Positions 22,802 through 36,400 of a stretch of DNA of 64,000 bases are shown one piece after another (position 1 is the first letter of the stretch; the number at the start of each line of letters is the position of its first letter). Source of the stretch: Monilinia fructicola (taxonomy: Eukaryota > Ascomycota > Leotiomycetes > Helotiales > Sclerotiniaceae); contig VICG01000004.1 in NCBI GenBank assembly GCA_008692225.1, forward strand, positions 62,001 through 126,000. Reading direction: 5' to 3'. The notes beneath the pieces were generated by a model. The model ran no database searches. It was not told the DNA's origin and saw only the letters and a program-made list of their open reading frames with translations. The translations under genes and the position numbers were made by a program.

Positions 22802-24899
22802 GTTCAAAAACAAACAGTTGGTGATATCGATTGAAAACAAATAAAAGAGTGTTGGGGGTAAAGCAAAAAGAACGTTGAAACAATGCAAAAAAGAGTGTGT
22901 GAATGCTGAAAGAGCGTGGGATCGTTGGATGATGATGAAAAAAGACTTGATAGAGGATTTACATTCTGTTTATATAACTTTTGGCAACTTGCCCTTCGAT
23001 ATACTAACACTAACCGTTGCCCCTCCTCATTAGAAAATATAGTAGGCCAAAGCCGTTACTGTGGGAATTCGATGGACCTTCGAGAGCATTGCTATGCACT
23101 CACGGCCAAGATTACACTCCATGGAGAGTCCTTCCGTCAATGTGAAGAACATTGGAAGGCTCCTAGAAGGACCCACTCATCTCTTGCAACGTTAGAACAA
23201 TAGGAGGGAGAAACTAGGCGTAATGCTCATCCCCAACATCCATGTTACACGCACAGGGATTTTTATGATGAACTTTCACCTGATCATGTTTCATATGGAT
23301 TCACACATTCACAATATACTAAACAAGTTTAACCTACCTCTCGCCAACTGACTTAAGGTACCATCGATGTGTGGGTGTTACCGTCTTTTACTTTAACGCT
23401 AAAGTAGTATCATAATGGCATTGTGAAGATGGAGATACTATCCTCTATTAGATAGGTAGTTTTGGACCTTTGGTTCTTATATTCTATCTAATGACATGGG
23501 GCGGGAAATGCCTCGGAATGTGGCTGTAAACATGTACTGTACTCGTCAGTTCAGTGCCATTATCAAGGAAAAAAGTGGAAAGGAGAAAGAATTGCAATCT
23601 TAGCAACATAAAGATTTCTCATGAAAATAGCCATCGAACTAGTCAAAATTACTGTCTAAATTGACCTAGGACCATTGCAGAAGTCTAGTATCGGACTTGA
23701 GATTCTGGAGCCCTGATTATCCCACAGACATCAAACTAAATCCAGTATTCAGGTTACCGAACCAACGGAAAATTATATTTGCCGTGGTATGACTTGGTAA
23801 CACAACAGCCCTGCAATTGCAAGACAAGGAAGCATCTAGAGAACATCGTTCGAATTTTGAAAAATATGTTAGAGCTGATTGTAATCATATGATTTATCGA
23901 GGAGTTCACGCTAAAGCTCATGCTGTAAGGGTGGTTTCATCGCGGTAATATTGACGAATTGGGAAGTTATCTCCATTTTTATATCCCTGAATCTATTCGA
24001 TAGCTTCATTATGGCTGGTCCTTATATCAGAAATTTTAATCTAAGCAAGGAACACCATCCAAAAGATCTTATCGGAAGGTCACATATAGTATAGAGTACA
24101 GTACAAGTCACAATCATATTCCCAACTGACGACACCGCGGACCAAATCACTGGTGGGAACCATGGACCTTGCCGCGTGATTACTGGATTCAGTCTTCCGA
24201 TATTGAGATTTGGCATATTTAATCCATGAGCCGTTCTAGAAATCATGTCCCTAATATATCTAATGATTCTAATCTCATGAATTTTACGTACGTTGTGAAT
24301 GCCAAGAGGAACTACCAACCTTACACCGGTAGCTAATGGATTAAATCCCACCAACCAATGTTATGCGAGAACGATCACAGACATATGGTTAGATGTTTCC
24401 GTTAGACGTACTGTATGATATCGAATGCATGCAGCCCTAAAGATCATTCGTGGATTGAGATCGGAAGTCAATGATTGTCAAGTGTAGTGAAAGAAGGTTT
24501 TCTACAAGCAACTCTAGTAACGTTAGCCGCCGCTGCCAGCTGCCAATTGCCGCATACTCACACTCATTGTTAAGGTTAACGCTCTGGCCCGACCCGGAAT
24601 CCATGACCAGATATCAGAAACCAAACTCAAAATATAAGGTTACATGCCTTCATTTTCTGACAGTATTAGTGCAGCGTCACTGATGCGGGAGCATTATTAT
24701 CATATTTATGCACGACGGTGCGCAGTTGCTAATGAGATCTACCATGAATAATGCTTGATATGATCAACTTAAGCTTCAAGCTTGGCCCGTTTCATATAAG
24801 GTTCCAGTTAAATATCTCTCGCCCGGGCGCTTTATTAATCGGTTCCATATCCTTATTTTTACGGTACAAACCTAAACCCTGAAAATGCAAACAATCATG
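22802..24899. other. Intergenic stretch, pectin lyase promoter side
   Basis: No gene recognised. Holds the pectin lyase 5' region (to about 23300), then increasingly AT-rich sequence without convincing coding structure. Confidence 0.5.
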
Positions 24900-24962
24900 A
24901 ATCGTGAATCGTGAATCGTGAATCGTGAATCGTGAATCGTGAATCGTGAATCGTGAATCGTG
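24900..24962. repeat. Tandem array, nine perfect 7-bp units (AATCGTG)
   Basis: AATCGTG repeats nine times without error, preceded by the variant AATCATG at 24893. Perfect copies suggest recent expansion. Confidence 0.95.
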
Positions 24963-25187
24963 ATTTACGAATCATGAATAATCAACCGTAAAATGTTAAT
25001 GTTTACAGTTAGATCTGACCCTCACTGACAATATGGAAAGCCTACTTTCCAGCATCTACCTAGTATATTCATACAGTACTGTAGGAATGCAATGATTTTC
25101 ACTAGGAGTTTTAAATTTATTTACTATACTCCTGTAACCTTATGCCTGTACTTGTAGGTACCTAGGTAGGTGAGAATGGCATTCAAG

Positions 25188-25262
25188 TTCAACATGACGT
25201 TTGCCGAGAGAACCGAAACTTTAGGGGTTGGACAGCGCGGTTCGAATCCGCTGTTGTTGTTT
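25188..25262 (+). pseudogene. tRNA-like fragment (Ser/Leu type?)
   Basis: TTGCCGAG resembles a polymerase III A box, and GGTTCGAATCC at 25239-25249 is a perfect B box inside a 6-bp stem ACAGCG/CGCTGT. The D-loop and anticodon arm are not foldable as a full tRNA, so a decayed tRNA or tRNA-derived SINE head is more likely than a working gene. Confidence 0.35.
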
Positions 25263-25961
25263 TCTCATTGAAACCTCCTGTGTGGCTGAATTCTCCATGT
25301 TCTTTATCATTTTTTGCTGTGCGTGTTAAGGCTCAATCAAAGGTGCTCATCCTGCTTTACTTAGATGCTCTATATTCACCAAGGATATACTTGTCAGTTG
25401 AAATTTATGGGGAATTCATTTTTCGAGGACTTTAATTTCATTAGATAGAAATCTGATAACAGTTAGCCTAATTTCGTAGAAGTTTATCTCTTTCCCTCTT
25501 TCCCTCCGTCCGCCTCCCTCTCTCTCCTTTACTCCCCTTCTCTCTCTCTGCATCTCGTACGTTTCGTAAACATGGCATTGAGGTTACTATCGTCGCAGCA
25601 ACTTGATCCACACATTAAGATTTAAAAGTCTATCTACTACACATAGAAGTTAGATAGGTCAAATAAACAGTGATACCGGAAATAACATATTCAATCTGTC
25701 GAGCTTTAGATGTTACGAGTACTGTGGGTGTGCCAAGTGCCGAATCCAAGACAGCGGGACAACTAACCTTCGGTAAGTGCCAATACTAAAGTGGCTACAA
25801 GTAAAACGGAAAAGGATCTCGCCTAATGAGGTAAGTCTAAACCTAATCGAAACAAGTGTAAACTACTAAGTATAACCTAGGTACCAACCAGACTTCTCGG
25901 AAATCGAGGACCAAGTAAAATGATTGCATCCCTATTTCATAGTACAATGCTTGACATTAGA

Positions 25962-28671
25962 GGTCTTCAGCAAAATTTAAAAAAAAAATCTCGGTTATAC
26001 TACAACGTTTAAGGGCGCAGCACATTACATTTAATTTAATATGGTAGGATCTGCTAATAGCAGATTTCGAATATCATTTTTATATTATACTTTAAAAAAA
26101 TAGTTGAACCGTTTGAAATAAGTAATATTGAAGTTAACGATATTTTACAATCCTCATCTGTTTTTTAATAGCTATTGTATTGATATTTTTTATAATAGCA
26201 AAAAAGAATAAACCTTATTATCGTTATAGAATGCCTTATAAATATACATAAAAAACCTTTGAATTAACCTTACTGGTATTGCAAAATGTTAAATTCTGGT
26301 TTAGATTTATTACTATTAAGCTTTAACGTTTTGTTTTCCTCCTCAAATTAAAAAATATCAAATATCTTTAACAAATCCAATGCCCACCTTTCACTGTATT
26401 ATGCGTTGTTTACGCACGTTTAGCATATCCTAATCGATTTTTTATACTCTTTGATCTATTCGGATAATCCCCCCCTTGAATCTTTATAATATTTAATACT
26501 ATATACTGTTATCTTGTTAAAATATTCGAAAAGTATCTCAAATAACATTTTCAACTACATAACTATTCTCAACTTTATATATTTTCAAAAGCAATGGAAA
26601 GTATTAATAATGTTTCTAATATATATAAATTTGTAAATAGTATATTTAAAGGGGTTAATAAGCCAAAAAAAAATCAATTAAATCAACGAATAATATATTC
26701 CGGGTATAAACATGTGTATAGCATAGTATAGCAAGCTATAATTACTTCTAATCTTTTAATATCTTCATTTTTAGAGTTATTTCCGGGTTCTACAAATGAT
26801 TGGGTTATATAGCAATATAGTAAAATCGTTGATAAAATTAAAAAGGTTATAAAAGATTGATTGGAAAAGGAAATACTATGAATATATAATAATCCTGTAT
26901 ATAATAACATATATAGAATTATATACCCTTTTAAAGGGAATAAATAAATAAAAAATCGGTATACTCTACCTAAGGATAAAAAACAGTTTAATAAAGATTT
27001 AATACATGTTAGAATAATTGTAGAGTAAGCATTTAGAAAAATTAAATTCTTATAAACTTATATAGCATTTTCAAAAAACTTCATTTTGGAGAATCAACCT
27101 ATTACAGTATATTTTTTCAACAATGATTTTATTGATTAATTATTGGATTTATTTAAGAATAAAAGGAGAGAATGTAAATTGATTCAAAATTGATCCTTCT
27201 ATAGTTAAAAAGTATTTAAAATAAAGATATATTAGAATTTGGTTGAGATTTTCAACTTTTATTCAAATCTTCATTTTTTTTGATTATTTTTAATATACTT
27301 TAATATTATATTTATACTAGCTTTTATATTATCCACTTTCTTATTAATATTTACTTCCAATTCCACTAATTTTTTTTCGATCTTATTAATCTTCTTGTTG
27401 ATCCCCCTTTGCTTACCACCTTTTTGGATATTTTCGGTTATACAAACAATTGCATTATATACCTTTTCTTAAAAATTTAATTTTAAACTTTTTAATAAAT
27501 ATTATAATTATTAAAAGGTTCTTTTAAAATTAAGGATTAATATAGCCCTCTTGCTTATCCTCCAATTACTCCTTTTTTTATATTGTATATTTACGCTTTT
27601 GAAAAATATAAATTTTTAACACTTTCTTTTTAATTTAATAATTTTTGTATTTCTTTATCTACCTAACCTTAAATCTCTCTCTTCCAATCCTCTTAGAATT
27701 GGTATTTGTTAAATATATTTTACCATATATCAAAAACGGATTTGTATAATGATTTAAGTTTATTCTCTCCTAATGGATATACCAATTGATGCTTTTTCTA
27801 GATATTTAATCACTTTTTTATAATAGTATTTTAATTTTCAATAATCTTTGCCTTTTCTATTTAATTATATTGCGAATTAACTATATTCCACTATATCCCG
27901 GATTTCTTGATTTCAAAAAAGCTTCTATTTTCGTACATAATTTGTAAGAATATTATTTAACATTCTTCTATCCATTTATAGTATTTTGTAGGAGTATACA
28001 TAATACTTATAGATTTAAAAGATTTAGGATAGGGGGTAAATAAAAAGCTTAATAGGTGAATTAAAAAGGAGGAAATGTTTTTTTATAGTATTATTAGATT
28101 ATTTAAAATGCGATTCAGGATTTGCAGATTAACTAATTTTATGTTTCTCTTATAATTAAAAAAAAGATGAAAATAGTATAAATGTACTATATTTAATTAA
28201 TTATATTAATTTGATTGAATTTGTATTTTGATATACAAGAAAAAAGGACAATAGTAAAAATAAAGGCATAGTTTAATTCTTTCAATTAGGTAGAATAGAA
28301 CGTTTAGATAAATCTTCATTATTTAAAAGAGTATTTATTCGAAGCGAATGCCCTAAAGTAAATAATGTTAAGCTTATTCTTATAATAGATTTAAAATAGT
28401 CAGAATTTTCGAAATAGCTTCATTTTTTGAATTATTTATTTAAACTATTATATTAACCATTTTAAGTTAATATTAATAATTCATTAAAAACTATAGTATG
28501 GTTTAAAATTTTTTAATATACTATTGTTTTAGTATAATTAGCTCTGGAGCATTTTTAAAGGGGGAAGGTTGAAAAAAGTAATATGGATCCCCCCCTCTTA
28601 AATGCATTATTTAGAATTCCAGGATCCATTATATAAGCCGAAAATTTTCTTTAAAAATTTTGCTGAAGCCC
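25962..28671 (+). mobile_element. Decayed PIF/Harbinger-like DNA transposon, about 2.7 kb
   Basis: Inverted ends: GGTCTTCAGCAAAATTT at 25962 onward, and the complement of GGGCTTCAGCAAAATTT ending at 28671; similarity continues for about 35 bp with small gaps (CGG.TTATA). Within lies a transposase relic at 26594-27193. The interior is extremely AT-rich. The 3' half may hold a second decayed minus-strand gene (Lys-rich coiled-coil text near 27430-27290), as Harbinger elements often pair a transposase with a Myb-like protein, but I cannot prove it. Target duplication not resolved. Confidence 0.65.
26594..27193 (+). pseudogene. DDE_Tnp_4 / Harbinger-type transposase relic
   Basis: A single 200-codon frame with about ten in-frame stops. 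Its translation keeps the order of Harbinger-type nucleases: RIIYSGYKHVYSIV, IITSNLLISSFLELFPGSTNDW (second catalytic Asp block), IYNNPVYNN (normally a GDxxY block, Asp lost), KNRYTLPKDKKQFNK, HVRIIVE followed by AFRKIKFL (the Glu block). Stops are mostly TAA/TAG where Gln is expected, fitting C-to-T decay. Non-functional. Confidence 0.65.
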
Positions 28672-29562
28672 TTTATTGTACAAGTCTGTTTGATGATCTT
28701 TTGCGTTAAAATTTATTACAGTACTCGAGTACTACAATTGTTATCTACAAACAAATTATTTTACATATTAAATTGATTATTTGAAGCCAAAGCTCCAGAG
28801 GAAATCCGAACTCGTTAATCTAAAGCTGTATGTACTCTGTATGCAAAATGCAAAATGCAAAATGCATCATGCGTAATGCCTAATGCGTAATGCGTAATGC
28901 CTAATGCAAAAAACAATGGAATCTCCTTCCCCAGAAATTAAGTGTACTGTGGCTTTTTACCTTGAATAAACCTGATACAGTCTCGTTGTCAAGGTGGACG
29001 ACAACAACTCACTAGCCACTCCTGGATTCGTATATCGGGCCGGACAGTACTCGGGATTCGATAGTGATTAATTTGCCGGTATGTAAACTCATCGGGTATA
29101 GCTACTGAGGTACGGAACTCTGAAAGCAATTGCGAGACAAGGCCCCAATTGGTGGCTTCAGTTAAGCCACAACTGTGGGTTAACTTTGAGGTTCGAGATT
29201 GATTATGGGTCGCAGACGCATGGGCTACGATAATGGAGTATGGGCTTGTCAAGATCCTGAAGCCCAATAATGGATAAAATGTCGGTCAAAAAGCAAGTTG
29301 ACTCGTGGTAACGGAGACTCGAATCCACGCATGATAAGTGATTGAAGAAACAGAGAATACCTCTATACGCACGATAGAATGCCAATATGAACCGGTGAGC
29401 AAATCCATGTGCGGGTACAGAAATGTAATATGGGGTCGCATTCAAGGGATGCCGAAGACCCTGTTACCAGAAATTGCAATATGCAATAGCTGATCAGATG
29501 TAGCTTTCAGAGAGTCTAAGAAGCGCTGCATAATTAGATTTCATTTCTTTTACTGAACTTTA
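28672..29562. other. Intergenic stretch between two transposon relics
   Basis: No gene seen apart from the tandem array at 28841-28910. Confidence 0.5.
28841..28910. repeat. Degenerate 7-bp tandem array (ATGCAAA / ATGCGTA / ATGCCTA)
   Basis: About ten 7-bp units with ATGC constant and the last three bases varying in blocks. Confidence 0.85.
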
Positions 29563-30408
29563 AGTCGCCTACCCTACTTCTCGCCACCCCCCCCCCCCTA
29601 TTTGGCCAACATTTCACACCAAAAAACGGCCATTTTAACGTATTTATAACTCTACGAAAAATAAATATATATTTTTTTAAATTTTAATTAGAGCTTCTTA
29701 TATAATTATTAATAGATTTTGAAAATCTTAAATTTTTGCGATTTTTTTTTATAAAAAGTTATAAAAGATTATAGAAAATTAAAATTCTAATTTTTCGATT
29801 TGTATATAAATCCTATACAAAATCAAAAATCTTTAAAAAAAGTTATATTTATTTAATAAAAATAGCTAAAAATAATCTAAAATTTTTTTAAGAATCTTAA
29901 AGCTAATTTAAATTGAATATATTATTTTAATAATATACTATTATTTATAATAAATGTTGAATATAGATTCTTAGATTTTAACGATAAATTTTTAAGTAAA
30001 AAAATTTTAATTTCAATTTATTCAATAGTTTTAAATTATTATATATATTTTAAATAGCTTATTTATTATATATTGATTAATAGATTCTATAAAGATTTAT
30101 AGATTATTTTTAATTATTTTTTTTAGAAATTATAAATATTTATTTTAAAGTTTCAATTTTGTATATGATTTCCATACAAATCCAAAACCGAAAATTCTAA
30201 TTTTCTATAATCTTTTATTACTCTTTATAAAAAAATCGCAAAAATTTAAGATTTTCAAAATTTATTAATAATTATATATAGAAGCTTTAATTAAAATTTA
30301 AAAAATATATATTTATTTTTCGTAGAGTTATAAATACGTTAAAATGGCCGTTTTTGGTGTGAAATGTTGGCCAAATGGGGGGGGTGGCGAGAAGTAGGGT
30401 AGGCGACT
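29563..30408. mobile_element. TA-flanked foldback element, 846 bp (mariner-type MITE?)
   Basis: Starts AGTCGCCTACCCTACTTC and ends with its complement, with TA on both outer sides (29561-29562 and 30409-30410). The two arms stay complementary for roughly 270 bp each, through a C-run/G-run, GGCCATTTTAACGTATTTATAACTC and AT-rich sequence, leaving a central AT-rich loop. No coding capacity. TA flanks fit Tc1/mariner-type mobilisation. Confidence 0.8.
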
Positions 30409-30410
30409 TA

Positions 30411-33400
30411 TGCGGGGAATTTTGATACCGTCTTCCCGTGTGGGAGATGTTAGCGTTCTGTTACCAGTAGACAATCTGCAACTTCGATCACCCGTAGCTG
30501 AGCCATGAAAGGTGGGATTGGAGACACGGGAACTATGGTTCAGGTATCACTTCGTTCGGTAAGTGGTCCGCGTATGGCCCGAAGTTAGCAACTTGGAAGA
30601 TGTAAGGTTATAAGGTATAGATATTCATTGTCTCTTGGCACAGCACACTCACATTCCCGACGTAGTCTCTCACGGTCTAAATTCAGGGTCTCGAGAGGTT
30701 CTCAAGTAGATAAGGTTTGGGAGTATATTTTATTGCATCCATTGTTCCCCAAGACAGCGGCACAATTGACGAATCTGTTGGGCTCAAGTGCGAACAAAAG
30801 ACGAGAGTGGACTAGAATTCGACAAACAAACCCGAGGTGATTCTTGAACCCAGTCTCTGAAAATTCTGGATAGCAGATCATATTCTAAACCCGAATATTA
30901 GCAATGTTCGAACAGCTTTCTGTGTTGTAACATGACTCGATACTTTGAAGGGGAAAAAAGTCAGGCCAGATTTCCAAAGAAAATCCAATATAAAAAGTTG
31001 CTTCAGTATAAATAACATGTCGTTTTCAAACCTCATGCTCCAGACCATGAAAGTTACAAGGGAATGGAAAGCTCAGATAAACCCCAGGCATTACAGATGT
31101 CAGCATACCAGCAACATTAAGGCTAACTGCGAACTTCTTTGATTTGAGAATGTGAGTAGACAATACAATAGATCCCACAGAACAATTTCTTCCCTTAACG
31201 ACTTAACCGCAAAATAACCGCCCTATAGAGCGATTTACTCAAAATTCCAATGGTAAGCTACAGAGCGGCTATAGTTGAACCGCGGGTAATCTATAAATGT
31301 TACAAATCTATCTATCTATATCTATAAGTTACATATTCTAAAACGTCTCATTAACTGAAAGCTGATTGGTCCAAAAAAACTACGTAACGTCTGTGCGGGA
31401 ACATAGAAATTCCAACAAAAGTATATAATTATATTATATCAACATTATAAGTTAGAACAATAGATAAAATAATATTGAAATAGATAACTATATTCTTTAG
31501 ATTATACGCTTTTCAAATATATAATTTTTAAGCTTATTGGATTTCAAATTGTTGAGAAATAAAATATTATATATAAGCTCCGCAAGACGAGCTACGAGAG
31601 AGGTTGTAAAGGGCCGTTGTCGCATAATATCGACGAGCTTTAGGCGAGTCATATCATTGGCCGGCCCGAGCGGCCGTACTCAAAGCTCGTTTTATATAAA
31701 TTTTTGAAGATAACACGTAATTTGCAATTTGATAGTTAAACAATTAAATTATAATTAAATCATAATTTCGTTTAAAATTGTAATAACTTAATTGCAGAAT
31801 GGTTTGAAATATCCATAATTCGATTGCGAGGCGGCTAAACTAGACCGCCTTATGGTTCGCAGTTGTTTTTTTGCGCAGCTTAAACATGACGACGATCTGG
31901 AGTCAGATGACTGAATGATGTTAACCCTGGGTTCAATATACCAATATGAAATCACGTCTCTAGCGCGTAGTGTCGCTCTCGAATACGAGAATAGCTTCAA
32001 AGTGTTGAGAAAAGTATAATGTGATTTCTAATATCAAGGAGGCTTAGAAGTTCAGCATGAAGAGATGGATATTGTTATGTGTCAGTTAAGCCTCTTAGAT
32101 TCTCTTTCCGTGACCAACAAGTCGGATACCAGCGTACCGTGCTCGCTCGCAGAAATCTGGTGGATTCCCAGTAGTTTGCGCTTTCACCCTTTCCGTTGCC
32201 GATATGGGCTTCCAAGTCAATTTCATGAATGCGATGTTCGATATACACTTGGTGCTTATATCTCGTATCGCAAAAGCTGTGCTAGTGGAGTTCAACAATC
32301 TTTGGAATTTTAATCCTAAGTGATGTTTAACGCCGTTGACGTTGGAATGTCAAGTTTGACCTGATATTAACTTTTCCACGTTTGTGGAATAAGCAATATC
32401 CAGATATTGAAGCCAAGAATAGTGTGATATCTGATGACAAGAGTTCCCTAGCATACCTGTCGATTTGGTTGATGAGTATGGTTGCAGTTGTTCGACAGAG
32501 TTGCTAGCACATAACTTGAACATGATCATGTTGTGAATAGTCGCATCGATCTCATATTGCATTATATCTATACTCGCTGTTTTGATCTCTAGTTGATAGT
32601 CAAATGCCAAGCTTAAATGTCTCTGTTAGATTCCAATCAAGTTCTTGCATTGATGTCCCCGTATGGGAGGAATCCAGAGATTCCCCGGGCATAGAGGATC
32701 ATGAGTGTCAGGATGAAGAGGATATAGACGATGGATCATCTTTAGATACGTATACTATCAGGAAAGGGTCATATTGAACCTTTTGCACCCTTCAATCAGA
32801 TCAATAGACTATAAATTGACCATCGCTTCAAACAGTTCTTTTAATGAATATATATATATATGCTAATTACATCCAAATTTTTACATAAATTTGTTTTTAA
32901 CTCAAAATGAATGGTTAGAAGTGAGAAACATTATGAATTACTTGGAACAATCCAGCTGTGAATTAGAGATGTAAATAAAGTTTATAATTCAAAAAGAAGT
33001 AGAAATGATGTGAAGGAATAAAATAACATGGATATCTTCAAAAGTCCGCAGGGCAATAATTTTAATCATCAATCTCTATACTGCCATTGTTTCAATCTGA
33101 TCAATTGATCAATTTACGTGAAGACTATCGAATCAAGATTCACAGCCCGTCTGTTATCTTGAATTGATTATGCGATTTATATTATAGCAAATTTATATTA
33201 ATAAGCCAAGACTACAAGGTCAAACTTACTAGCCACCGGAAGCCCTCCCTTGGCCACACGAGCATGGATCCCCAGATGTTTGAACTTCTTCAATATGGCC
33301 AACATGTTCATCGAAGAGAATGGTCCACGTGAACCGAGCTTCAATGCCTTCTAACTTGTAGAAGGAGGTTACGTAGCACACCGGTAATTGCAATTCGCCA

Positions 33401-36400
33401 AGCAGAAATTCAGGAGATTTCAAGATCTTGGCTGTCACAATCGGCGCATTGAAGCTTCATTGATATTTAAGTGAAACTTCTGCTTTCCATCTTATCAAAC
33501 TCTAAGAACAAAATGGTTTAAACGATGGGTGACGTCGATATAGTTAAGGGGACATTCAACATTTGAGGCACCGAGAGCACACTTGAAAATATCTTCCCTC
33601 CCTCTGGTCAACTCAGTTGCAATAATAGTCTTGGTCTTGTGAATAGCATTGCAATTCAAAAACCTTTGTTTCGGTTTCGATGTCAGAAAACCGAATTCCA
33701 GTGCATTCGGATTGCACGTGAATTGACAGTAGAATCATCTTCTACCATTGATTCAATTTTTCCCTATCAATACATGAATTCAATTGAACATATTGAGAAT
33801 CTCTGTAAACAATATTATAACACTGAAAGTATGTGATTGTTGCGCAGTAACAGAAAGAGAGACAAAAAGCAATATTGAAAAGTAATTCTATGGTCAGGTT
33901 GTATCGTCATAGAACCTCAAAATTACTATATCAGGAAATACCACTCGTATATTAGAGCGAAAATCAGCTCAAGTCATCAACCATATTGGTATTGTGAATG
34001 ACAGAATTTTTTCCGGATGTCAACTCGAGATTTAAGACCTTATGACTACATAGGTAACCGATATCACTTGCAAGTCATATCCTCTGGCTAAATCACAACA
34101 TATCTACATTTGACTGCAGAGATGATTATTGTCAAGTCATTGAAGATCCGACGCCGTTACTCAAAATTGTTTTTAGCGCGCCATGTTTTAGAGCCAAAAG
34201 ATGGAATTTCAAATCTAGAATGATGTTATTATCTCCAAAGATTGGTTTCAATCCAACTAAGAATCTTTTCGAGGGATGAGAAAGTAAATACAACGATGAA
34301 GCTCTGAACCTTCTCGCTTGCCGGGGCGACTTTCTCCAGCTCTTCACACATCGCCATTTATCATCAGCATATTAGACAATCGACCGATTTCCAGTGAGTC
34401 TTGAAAAACAGGAATTTAGGCTCCGAACTGGTCTCTGTGCATCCTCTCGAAGACTGCTGACTGCTGAACACGTTAAGCTCTCACCGATCTCGTGTTTTTA
34501 AACTCTCAAAAGAATAGCATATTGTGATGCGTGAGGTAAAGAGCTTTTCTTCGCTCTCAATCCGAAGTTTTGAATTTATATGATAGGGATGGTTAGAGCG
34601 CCACTTAAAAAATATATCGACACCGCGATTTTGGGAGAATTTGTTCTTAACGCGAGTTGGGGTAGATCTCTGACAGATTGAATTCCAGTCATCTTGTGGG
34701 AGAAATGATACACGGAAATGCCACGATTGCATATTTCGTTGAATAGGTTGTTCCTATGCCACTCAAGCCAGCCGTGGAACCCCATACTCGAATCACCAGC
34801 GAACCATCAGTTGTGACGGGATGCTATCCGAGTTCTTTCAATGCAAATAAGCATTTCAGGAGTTTATTTTCTGTTTCTATGACATATTTATGTTCAGACG
34901 TGATTTTCATGAAAGATCCGATAATTTGATTGAATCGCATGGAAGATGTCGAATGCAAACATGCGAGTACTTTCTCTCGTGTTGTGCTTCGTTCGTAGAA
35001 CCTAGTCAGACCAATTGACTTATTCACTACTTGTTGACATCGTTCGAAAATACCAAAAAGTAGCAGAAAGGTATTCGGCCGCGTTGCTCGGAAACGAGAA
35101 GATTGCCTCAGGAAGTGTGATTACATGAGGTTAAGGCAGAGATAAGATGATGAAGTAGGGAATAGATGGTTTAGTCAAGCCCACCGATGATCATGTTACT
35201 TGAAGTATTACAATTAACTGCTATCTTCCTTGTATGCACTATAACTATAGATCTCGAATATTCCCATTTTACTGATATGAGACATCTTGAGAACCAATTT
35301 GGAGCCTAGAGTAGCTCGAAAAGCTGTGGTCATTGAGAACTATAATGACAATAGGTCTACGCTAAATTCATTGTCGGTATAACCTCTCTATTTCGAAACA
35401 GGGTAGCCAGAATGGGCGAGAAGAGTAGAAGTTTGAATAGAGCTGGTATTGTTATATCAATATTCTTGTTCAATATCATGTCATCAGTGTTCTGAAATTA
35501 TCAGGGAAATTGCTGGTTGATATCTTAATTAAAGTTGAGGAGTGCATCGCAAGATATTATAATTCAACTTGAATTATGAGTCGTACATGCTATGGCTCGA
35601 ACTAGCCAACACTCTAGAAGTGTGTCAATTTGGTTTATATATTCAAAAGAGTCAAACTGATGCTCCATAGATACAGTCTCAACGTATTGGCCTATGAGTT
35701 CCAAGAATATGACAGTTCGCAGAAGCGATTTTAGTTACGCTGACAGGAGTGTAAGTCGGATGAGTATCTGAAGCTACGTAATTCTTGAATAGATTGAAGC
35801 TAGAATAGAGATGACCCGAGAGTAGTTGATGGTATTGGTACGGATCTGGTACAGTTTGAACAATTGAACATAACAGCAAGAGGAGAGATAAATATCAGTT
35901 ATAAAAATCAAGCTTGAGATATCTATAAATGACAAGTTGGTTGTCTAAACGCATTTCCGCATTTTACACCTGTTGTAAATCACCCAAGTTGCCCTAGTCA
36001 AATGATGTGATATATCAAAATGAGATGCGTAGGTCTGGTTGATCTTTTTCTCGCCATGTATAACGATTCAGCACGCCGTCATAAGATAGTAGTAGGATGT
36101 TGACAGGAAGACGTCAGATTATGGGTAGTGTGTGGCCTATTACGTGTAAGTTTGACCAGTGAGAAGAACAAGTGGCAATAGACCAAGGTACAGTTTTATT
36201 CGCTGAATCGAAAGTCGTGGAAATCAAACACTAAAGTGATTACTGAGTAAGTGTGGAAACTGCACTCAACCTTCTTATTGGTTCAGATGGGGTCAATTTG
36301 TACTTTGGTGTTTCCAGACGTGAATTAAAAACCACTGATTGACAATTGCGCATATCATGATATTGTCCTGTATGAAAATTTACGGAAGTGTTCCTAAAAA

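Noticed and set aside
24893..24962. CRISPR-like array
   Set aside because: Head-to-tail 7-bp units without spacers, in a eukaryotic context.
33227..33462. Possible minus-strand exon (SGDPCSCGQGRAS) ending at a GTAAGT donor
   Set aside because: No partner exon in the following kilobase and no recognisable domain; kept out of the gene list.
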